Below are positions 22,805 through 30,920 of a DNA stretch of 30,920 nucleotides, piece by piece. How positions within the stretch are numbered: the first letter of the stretch is position 1; each line of letters begins with the position of its first letter. Under the pieces are notes generated by a model. That model saw only the letters and a list, made by a program, of their open reading frames with translations, did no database searches and was not told where the DNA came from. The stretch is from Chara braunii (Eukaryota; Streptophyta; Charophyceae; Charales; Characeae). Location of the stretch: NCBI GenBank assembly GCA_003427395.1, contig BFEA01000039.1, positions 2,023,769-2,054,688 of the forward strand, written 5' to 3'. A program made the translations under genes and the position numbers.

Positions 22805-23153
22805 ACGCGAACCGGCATCTTGGGGGGCTGAAGTCCCAAGCGCGGCCTGTCGTCGGTCGACTAGGACGTAGCCCACTCACCACGCATACACCACTCTACG
22901 AACGTGAAAATAAAACACACACACACACACATCAAACAATACGACAACACGCCTAGTCCCTTCAGTAGCCATCCCATAACTTTTCGACGTGGAAATCGGA
23001 TAGGCGACACGCGCGAGACTTAGTATAAAACCGCACGGATGCAGGGTCTACTCATATCGACTAGCAATGCAAACGTATGCAAGCAGTCGCAATGATGGCG
23101 TACTTTGTAGTACCCATACTCATGCGATCCTCGTTAATCTCGAGGGCCGCGCT

Positions 23154-23228
23154 CGACACTCAAGTGTCGGTTGACACGCGCCTTGAATGATTGATCTCTC
23201 GACGTTGGACAACCGTCAAGTGCGGTTG
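23154..23228. repeat. Two conserved palindromes (LTR2)
   Basis: Same pair as at 8722-8796. The first is perfect; the second has a C to T change in one arm. Confidence 0.65.
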
Positions 23229-23271
23229 AAAACCACACCCTCTTCTGCACCCTGCGGAGAGTGGGTGGTAC

Positions 23272-24184
23272 ACAGGTTCATACATGTGGTGGCCGTCGTC
23301 TCTTATTGCCCTAGAGACCAGCTCCTTTTTCTCAGGCCTGGAGAGAAGTCAAGGGGGTTGACTTTGACGGCTGTCACGGACTACAACGTCCAACGATAAA
23401 AATCTCTAAAAAGTAAAGGATAAGGGGAAGTCTCATTCCCCTCGAAAACATGGTCTGTTCAGTCCTTACGCGCGGTCACAATAGGCCGCACGAAACACTC
23501 AAAATATATGTATTTAAATATATATAAAGAGTTATTGATACATGACGATCACTTCTCACAGTCACAGTGAGACTCCTTTCAGCCATGTATGTATGTAATC
23601 GCAGACAGTCACATCCAGAGTCCGAACCACCAACATACCTGCAATCACATCAAAGATTCAACAAAAGGCCATGCACTACACGGGGTCAACTTCAACCATT
23701 CTCTATGCTCATACCCCTTGCTTTAGCCATACAAACCTTACTCTTGTGCAATTCCCCAAAATAAATACTCAGTACTTTTGTTAAATGACCATTCAATAAA
23801 GTCCGCGTGAAAACGCAATTAAACAGTTCAAACCACAGGGCTAAAACCCTTAGGTTGAGTGACAAGAGTGGATTGGAGTTGAATCGCAAACAGGCGAATT
23901 GGCAACCGACCTGTTATCAGTGATAACAGAAGGTGATCCTCGTAGGATAAAGTTGAAACTCGTCCAAATCCGGAATCAAACGGTCAAGAGGACCTGCAAC
24001 ACAAAACAGACCAATCCCCAGGCTAAACCTATAAGTCCTTGGAGAATAATCCCCATATCACGATCTTACTCAAATCCTTCCTAATAAACTAAGCCTGAAT
24101 CTACCTTTAAGAAGTGCCCAAAGCAAAGGTAGATCAAGGCATAATCTCTCCTTTACAGAGTGGATCGCCAGAGTCGCCACCTGT
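23272..24184. repeat. 913-bp counterpart segment in LTR2
   Basis: Same block with the same ACAGGT/ACCTGT edges as in LTR1. The adjacent minus-strand text contains TGGCGACTCTGG, which loosely resembles a primer-site-like motif, but I cannot assign it to a tRNA. Confidence 0.5.
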
Positions 24185-24209
24185 CAAAATATAACCTATC
24201 TCCTTTAAA

Positions 24210-24500
24210 CTAAGAAAATTTCGGCAGCACTTCCCTTATGAAAAGTGCCTTTGGAAATTTATATCAGCTCGAATATGAAAACAGAAATAACCTTTCATTT
24301 CCCAAAGTCCAATTTTGTCTAACTCCCTGATTTAGCAAAAAATTGGGCAACACTCCCGTTAGAAAATGAGATTTTTCAGATTTTTACTAAGTCATATATA
24401 AACTTTTGACAAGTCAAAATTTGACAAACTCATAGGATTTGCAAAAATTTCGGTGCGCTTCCCGTAGAGAAAATAGCTTACCGGAATTTATACAAAGTCA
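24210..24500. repeat. Three tandem units of about 121 bp (LTR2)
   Basis: Counterpart of the LTR1 triplet, with small internal deletions (the GGCAGCGC core is shortened to GGTGCGC in the third unit). Confidence 0.65.
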
Positions 24501-24772
24501 AGTATAACAAAAGATCCCAGAAAATGCAGAAATTGATCTAAGTAAAAAAACTTAGCTCTGAAAATGCAGGAATTGAAACTAACTCCTATGGCTCTAGCAC
24601 GTGGCGAGCAGCTAAAGCAACTACATATCAAACTGAAATCCAGACCAAGTAGTAGCCTCACTCATTCACATGCAGGCCAGACCACAAAGGTAAGTACCCT
24701 CACCATCCCCAAGTCAATTTGACAGACAATAGCTCATAGTCTTTCAATGATTTAACCCCTTATACCCAACTT

Positions 24773-25713
24773 ACAAGGCATAAGGTCGGGATACCCAAAC
24801 TTATGGAATGAACCCTACCTTAGCCAGACCTAAAGTCAGGTCACCCAAACTTATGGAATGAGCCCAACTTAGTCAAAGTATACACAAACATAGGGCACAA
24901 CAACTTTTCTCTTCTTTGGTTGTATGACTAGGCCATTCTAATCGCCCTGAACTGTTTAAATAACCAAGTTATATACACCTCTCTGAACTTAATCTTTAAA
25001 GTAGGCGTAAGACTGAGCCATTCGTCTTAGAAACAATGCTCAGTCGGCCTAAGTTACCTTCAATTATACTCTTAATTATACCCTCTTCAGATTGTGATAT
25101 GTCATAGTCAGACCATTTAAACTTATAGAACGGTCTGATCAACTTGTTCATAAATAGAATAATAATAAAATATAGCCAAATTATAACATGTGCGGGCTTT
25201 GAGTCAGACCACCTTAACTTACAGAACAGTCTGACTCTCTGCCTGATTCCTTTTTCTCTGATCCAATCTGTGCATGGCATTGGGCTAGACCATCTAAACT
25301 TATAGAATGGTTTGCCCTTTGTCGGGTTCATTTTTAAAAAATAAAACAGGAAAAGGCTGGGCCACCTAAAATTATAAAACGGTTAAGACCTCCTTGTTCA
25401 GAACCAAATCAGCAGAGAAAAACCCAAAATAACCAAGGCAACCAAAACACCTGAACTTACAGAACGTACTTGGCCCCTGAAAATATCAATCACAAGCAAC
25501 CCTCACAAGCAAGAGCAACCAGACCACCTAAAAATATAGAATAGTGTGGTCCTCAAGGCAACCCCACAACACTAGGTCTCCCCAAACTTATGGGGACTCC
25601 CCAGCGTCTAGAGCAATCAGACCACCTAAACTTATAGAACAGTCTGACGCTCCACACAATCCAAAATATAACAAATCACTGGGTCTCCCCAAACTTATGG
25701 GAACCTCCTAGTC
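24773..25713. repeat. Hairpin cluster in LTR2
   Basis: This is the collinear counterpart of the LTR1 cluster. Some units pair better here: GAGTCAGAC/GTCTGACTC (25201-25237, nine pairs) and TCAGACC/GGTCTGA (25108-25138). The unit near 25545 has lost most of its core. Unit order is the same as in LTR1. Confidence 0.75.
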
Positions 25714-25953
25714 TTAATGACCCAGCCGACTTTAATGCAATCCCGCCTTCTCATCCTGTCCATTACCAGATGCAATCTCTTTTTACAATCTGCTTTGAGT
25801 CAATCAACAAAACTGAATCTAAGATTGCATAGACATTTCTTTACTTAATCTGGTTTAAGTCCTGAAAGTCAAACCAGAAAGTCATCGTAGGGATGCATGT
25901 CATATATTCAATCAAACACGCAATGGGCAATACAGATAGGAGCTATAATTGGG

Positions 25954-25962
25954 GTTTATATA
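25954..25962 (-). promoter_or_regulatory. Candidate TATA box, LTR2 (5' LTR)
   Basis: Minus strand TATATAAAC, collinear with 11551-11558. In the 5' LTR this would be the copy driving the element RNA, if real. Confidence 0.3.
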
Positions 25963-26929
25963 GGAGAAAGTAATTGTTACCTTTCAATTCCCTGCCTCCA
26001 AAACTCCTCCTGAGTTCCGGCAGAGCTCCCGCAAGTGGTGGGTTGACTACCCGCAGAGTCTTGCTGCGGTCCTACGGATTTCAATCCCACCTGACGCCTT
26101 CCTCTCAAGACAGGATTAAACTTAAAGTAAGAAAGGCAGGAAGAAGGAATTTTAAGTCGCTCAGATACAAGAAGGGTGCTCTCAGACTCGCAGGAGAGGG
26201 CCTTGCTATCTTGATGCGTCTGAGGGCCCCGCAATGGTGGCCAGACGCGCAACAGCTTGGTCAGTCTGAGTCAAGATGCCTCACGTTGACTTTCTGATGG
26301 TCCTCCCAATCACAACAATACCCCCCCCCTCCCTCTCAACGAGCTTGAGCTCTCCACAGCTCCTGCCTTACAGGAAAAGTACCTCCACTTTTACTCTCTT
26401 GCTGTAGCCTGTAGCTAGTTCGCCTTAGTAGAGCAAACGGTACTCTGGTCAACAGACAAATTTTGCAGTCACCATGGCTGTCGCACATGTTGTGTGCCAA
26501 CGGTCATGTAAAGTAAACGTATAAAGTCGGTGACCCGTCAGTATGTTCAGTGTGTACTAAGAGCGAAAACAAAACAATGCACAGGGCCCATATAGTAGCT
26601 CAAAAGGTGCAACACAACACCGTCTCATCAATGCCGAAGCATAGGCCTACAACAACAATGAAGATACATGCAAATCCCAAGCCTGTCAAGCACTTGCCGA
26701 GACCTGACGGGAGCAAAATATTTTCTTTTCACCCGAGACCACGAGCCGTTTCCCGCTGATACACCAAGCTGTCCTCAAACCACCAGTAGCTTGCTCACTT
26801 ATTGCAGCCAAGCCTGAAGCTGCCGGTACGCAGTGCCTGCCAAAAACCTACCGAGACCTCACCGCTTGGCAGCACAAGCTTCATTTTTCCTCCAATATGA
26901 AAATGAAAACGAGGGTGTGGCAGTAGGAA

Positions 26930-26963
26930 GCTCTCTCTCTCTATCTTTCTCTCTCTCTTTCTT

Positions 26964-27018
<55 letters not shown>
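26930..27018. repeat. CT/GA microsatellite (LTR2)
   Basis: About 89 bp of CT repeats with several TTTC interruptions in the first half, longer than in LTR1. Confidence 0.9.
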
Positions 27019-27020
<2 letters not shown>

Positions 27021-27871
27021 TTAAAGGCTTTTTTTTGTTAGCTCCTTCGCTGACCGAGCGCACAGGCCCGTCAGCTTAACCCGAAGTTGGATTCTTCACT
27101 ACGAGGCATCTGATTTCAGTTCAGTAACAAGCACCTCAGCGACAACGAGTGGACCAAACACCATGGCCACAGCCCACGGCGACTACCACGTCCCAGGTAA
27201 ATCCCTTCCTCAACCCCATCCACGTCCTTCCCGTTAGTACTCCGATTCTCTTTCACAACGGTCACGCGGCTCCTGAACCCCATAATGCCAAGTCCGCAAT
27301 CCCATCGCAGAATCCGATCCTACCATCAGATTCTCGATGGGCAAAAACTCTCGCTTAGTCCTCTCTCTTTCCCAGATCCGTTCGGAGGGGCGAGCGTCCC
27401 TCATCCTGCAATCCGGTACTCCCTCCTCCATAGCTCGCACGCGGTCACGTTTGCTCTCACCCACTGACTTACTAACCTACTTCGAAAACCAACCCCATGG
27501 CTGAATTCACCCGACATCAAAATCCCAAATCCGTATTACAGTTCGTCAGAAATGGCTGAACAACGGCCGAACAGTTGATTCTTCTCCTTCCCGCTTCTCA
27601 GCTTCCGCCATATCCTGACGCACCCCCCTCCTCACTTACTCCCTATTCCGCTATCCTATCGCTAAATCCTACCTCATCAGGCGTTTCGCCCCGGGGCCAA
27701 AACCCCGGGATCGACTCTTCCCTCGTTCGAAACGGCCCACTATGGGGCAAGCTCCATGCCCCCGACTGCGGCCAACTCTTCACCCGCCATATCTCCGATA
27801 CACTTTCTCTTACTAACTTTCATCTTACTAACCTTTTGCTAATTCTGAGCCCGGATTCTGGCTCGCCCACC

Positions 27872-27955
27872 TTCAAAACCACGGTTTGGGCTCCTCCTTT
27901 CCTCAAATCCGTAAAGAAACGAGTAAACCATTCGTTTCTTTACCTTATTCTATCT
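27872..27955. repeat. 84-bp LTR2-specific stretch with a 12-bp inverted repeat
   Basis: LTR1 jumps directly from the left to the right flank (13440/13441). The extra DNA contains GTAAAGAAACGA (27911-27922) and its exact reverse complement (27932-27943) around a 9-bp loop, plus the smaller palindrome AAACCACGGTTT. Confidence 0.7.
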
Positions 27956-29607
27956 ACTCCCGCCATAGCCCTCGCGGACCTCTCTACTAACTCTATTTCT
28001 ACTAACTTTCCCTCTAATCTAACCTTACCAACGAGGTCGCCCGGGGTAAAAACCCCAAACTCGCCCCTTCCCCCGCCCGATTTCACCAAGGATCAAGTGG
28101 GATCTCAGTTTTTCTTGTCTCCCATAGCCAAGTCTCCTCCGTCTCTACTCCGCACGGATCTGGCGGAAAATGCGTCCAAATTCTTTTCTTTATTTTTCCT
28201 TCACTTCTTCAGAGCCCGTTGCCACTCGTGCCTCGCTGCAGCGCTCTGCCTCCCTCGCTCCCTTGGTACTTCGCTCTCGTTACTTCATCTCCCCGTTGCT
28301 GCGCCCCAGTCATCTCCCCGCCATCTGCAGCTCTCCCTTCAGTCTGCATGCACCTGGCGCGTTTTCGCGCCTAGGTTCACCGCTTTCTTGTTTGTGCCTC
28401 CGAGCACTCCTCCAGCCATTCGTGTGGGCTTCCTACCATTTTCGCTCTGCTGTTAGCGCAGCTTCAGTGGCCGCGGCCCGACGGTGACCTGCGCTACTCG
28501 GAATGCCCAGTCGGCCCGAGCCCGACAGACGTGCTTGGTCGCACTATGGCCGTTTGCCCCACAGCGCCCCAAACTCTTGTTTCTCCGTGGCCGGTAAGCT
28601 GTTGAACAAGTCTGGTTATCCTGAGGGGGACCTCATCGGGAAGGGGACCCGGGGAGGTTTGCATAGCGACTGGCCCTCCGACGGAACTCAGCCCCAATGC
28701 TGCCTGCTGACCCCGGACCTGTATCGCCTCCCTGCCGTAGCAGGTACCGCACGTGTTGGCTGCTACGGCCCTCGTATGCTCCCTCGTTGGAGACTCGAAC
28801 ACGGATGTGGCTGCTACGTAGGCCCTCGAAACACTGTAACGGGGTAGCTTCAGCGCGATCACGAGACCAGCCCACGACCATACTTCAGGCCACGCTGTAA
28901 ATACAACACCGGACCTGAAACGTAGGTCGTACACATGACCGCGCAGCGGTGGCCATTAAATCCAGCGTTGGTCCGGGTCAACGGCACGCCAGAGCATAAA
29001 CAAAAATACGGCGCTAAAGAGGATTATCTGGGAAATGCCACCTCCAATCGGGCGCCGAGGTCAGCAACATCAAGGGGGATAGCCCTGACGGCCCCTTTGC
29101 GCTACTCTTGATGTTCCTGCCTCGTCGTCACTTGATCTCGATCCCTAAACCTCTCAGATGAAAGTCTGACGCCGTAATCGTTAGTGCTAGGCTCAAGTCT
29201 TGGTCTAGCTCAGACGGACACCTAAATTAAACCAATACTGCACAACGTGTAGAATACCGCAAATGCTTTTAAGCCTCCTCGTCGTCGATGCCGCCCTCCA
29301 CACATGCGCACAAGTCACAGGCAAGTACACCAATCATAAGACAAAATCTTCTTAATCCTTACTTAATAAAAAAAAATAAAAAATCCGACCGGCGATCACG
29401 CCGACTCTTCAATCATCAACAATTAAAGAGATCACACGGGCATCAATTTCGCGCGTCCACACACTCTTTGTTCTAATCAACCATCAGTCGCATAGACAAC
29501 AGACACTGCCTCGACTCCCTCGATCTATTCAAACTTTAAACCAAACTTATTCTCTGTCGCTTGCAAAAACCAGGGAGGATACCTTTGCAAGGGTATTCGC
29601 GCCGACA

Positions 29608-30920
29608 GGGAGGTCTGGTCTGAAGCCACGCACATGCTGGAACCAAACGACTAAATTTGTTTATATTTTATATTATTTTACTTATTAACAGGTTAGTCTG
29701 ACATTTTTCGATAAGTTTGGATGATCTAACTATAGCTTATCATTACTGAAGAGAGTATTAATTAAGAATAAAGTTATGGTAAGAAGGGGCAGACTGGGCC
29801 TCCAACTAAGTTGATCGGTTCAGTCATATGCTACCTTATAAGATTAAGAGCAGACAAATATATATAATTTGGATACTTAAACAGTTCAGGGCGACTAGAG
29901 CGGTCTAGTCATGTGCCCAAAAAAGATAAACGTTGTTGTGCCTTGTGCTTGTATATTTTCAATGGCTGAGCTAGGCAGGTTCCCATAAGTTTGAGTGGTC
30001 TAGATTTATGCCTTATGTAAGTTGGTGTAAGAGTATAAATTATTAAAAGATTATGAACTTTTGTTTGTTAAGATGACTTTGGGGGTGAGAATAGTACTTA
30101 CCTTTGTGGTTTAGCCTGCATATGACTGAGTGAGGTTACTACTTGGTTTGAGTTTCAGTTTGATAGGTAGTTGCTTTCGTTGCTCGCCACGTGCTAGAGT
30201 CATAGGAGTTAGTTTCAAATTCCTGCATTTTCTAAGCTAAGTTTATTTTTACTTAGGTCGATTTCTGCATTTTCCGGGATTATTTATTATACTTGGTCTT
30301 GTATACATCTTGGTAAGCTACTTTCTGTACCGGAAGCGTTACCAAAACTTTTACAAAGTCAAGGAGTTAGCCAGTTTTTGTCTATTCAAAGTCTAGTTTT
30401 CCTGACTTTTTGGCTTAGTAAAAATCTGGAAAACCTTCTTTTCTAAAGGGAGTGCTGCCCAATTTTTTGCTAGTTCAGGGAGTTAGACAAAATTAGACTT
30501 TGAGAAGTCAAAGTCATTTTAGATTCTAAACTTAGCTTTGTATAAATATTGGAATAACACTTTCTCTACGGGAAGCGCTGCCGAAATTTATGCAGATCTA
30601 AGGAGTTAGTTAAATTTTGTCTAATTTATGAATTCTTGTACCACCCACTTTCCGCAGGGTGTAGAAGAGGGAGTGGTTCTCAACCGCACTTGGCGGTTGT
30701 CCAATGTTGATAGATCATTCCCTCAAGGCGTGGTTGTCCAGCGTCGAGAGATCATTCCCTGAAGACGTGTGTCAGCCGACACTTGAGTGTCGAATGCGAC
30801 CCTCGAGATTAACAAGGACCGTATAAGTATGAGTACTACATAGTATGCCATCACTGCCACCACTTGCGTACGCTTACATTGCGAGTCGATATGAGTTAGC
30901 CCTTAGTCCGCGCGATTTTA
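29608..30920 (+). repeat. Older element: 3' LTR, continuation
   Basis: Reverse-complement homology to LTR1 from about 10815 down to about 8590, resuming where 8009 stopped. It lacks the block equivalent to 8840-9751. It has two array cores (about 29712 and 29984), the three 121-bp-type units (30300-30620) and the palindrome pair. It runs off the window edge before the LTR end. No gene seen. Confidence 0.78.
30681..30792. repeat. Palindrome pair with 37-bp duplication (older LTR)
   Basis: Both palindromes are intact in the older LTR. The spacer between them contains a 37-bp imperfect tandem duplication (30697-30733 and 30734-30770), each unit beginning TTGTCCA and containing AGATCATTCCCT. Confidence 0.65.

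Larger units (their letters stand above)
8010..29607 (-). mobile_element. Giant-LTR, gag-only retrotransposon (young copy)
   Basis: Two direct repeats of about 7.1 kb flank a 7.3-kb internal region. The inner repeat edges read TGTCG (22423) and CGACA (15100), the short inverted TG...CA termini expected of LTRs. A tRNA-Asp primer binding site lies two bases inside the repeat at 22423, which fixes transcription on the minus strand, the same strand as the two internal ORFs. No pol-type domain is visible, so mobility would need enzymes from another element, as in the described TR-GAG and LARD classes. The tRNA-Asp primer is common among plant Ty3/gypsy Tat and Athila lineages, but family membership is inference. 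I find no matching 5-bp duplication outside the ends (ATAAG before 8010, GGGAG after 29607). Confidence 0.9.
22423..29607 (-). repeat. 5' LTR (LTR2) of the young element
   Basis: This 7185-bp copy is collinear with 8010-15100. It begins on the plus strand with TGTCG next to the primer binding site and ends with CGACA at 29603-29607, where homology to the other LTR stops and older LTR sequence resumes. It holds a hairpin cluster (24773-25713), a threefold repeat of about 121 bp, a CT microsatellite, a CA run and a GC-rich C-rich tract (about 27200-28950). The U3/R/U5 division is unknown; a conserved minus-strand TATA-like site at 25954-25962 is the best candidate marker. The long open frames in the GC-rich part appear on several strands and frames and are not treated as genes. 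Confidence 0.9.

Noticed and set aside
27575-28456. 293-codon plus-strand frame in LTR2
   Set aside because: Ser/Pro/Leu-rich translation of C-rich DNA. The LTR1 counterpart keeps only the last third open, the frame spans the LTR2-specific 84-bp stretch, and it is antisense to the element.
8010-29607. Simple tandem duplication of a 14.4-kb unit
   Set aside because: Spacing of the two long repeats suggests this at first, but the PBS, TGTCG/CGACA edges and centrally placed ORFs fit an LTR-internal-LTR element, and the left-hand internal copy belongs to a separate inverted older element.

Overview
The window looks like repeat-dominated nuclear DNA of a plant (streptophyte). The clue is an 18-nt match to the 3' end of plant cytosolic tRNA-Asp (22403-22420), used as a retrotransposon primer binding site. 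I recognise no host gene, tRNA gene, rRNA or CRISPR array. The species is not identifiable by eye. Two ambiguous bases (1222, 1263) suggest a draft assembly. All homology statements are by-eye comparisons within the window.

Layout. A nearly complete LTR retrotransposon on the minus strand fills 8010-29607 (about 21.6 kb). Its 5' LTR is 22423-29607 (7185 bp), its internal region 15101-22422 (7322 bp) and its 3' LTR 8010-15100 (7091 bp). Each LTR is about as long as the internal region. The inner LTR ends read TGTCG...CGACA. The internal region holds two broken minus-strand reading frames: a 225-codon ORF of unknown function (ORF-A, 19480-20154) and a gag-like ORF with a coiled-coil stretch and a decayed CCHC knuckle (17409-18674). 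I see no protease, reverse transcriptase, RNase H or integrase, so it is best described as a gag-only, non-autonomous giant-LTR element.

This element sits inside an older, more diverged relative in the opposite (plus) orientation. The older copy provides 1-8009 and 29608-30920: part of its leader (1-535), a 3.6-kb internal piece that has been flipped in place (about 536-4115), and its 3' LTR, split at 8009/29608 by the young element. The older copy lacks 0.7-kb and 2.1-kb internal stretches found in the young one.

Most unusual signals. (1) Each LTR carries a cluster of about 11 hairpins with a shared AAACTTAT-type loop and stems that differ in sequence yet stay complementary. (2) ORF-A keeps the same start and stop positions in both copies, with a single 1-nt indel over 675 nt. 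(3) The LTR pair diverges very unevenly (about 2% in one stretch, about 11% in another), and I find no target-site duplication, which suggests recombination or gene conversion after insertion.
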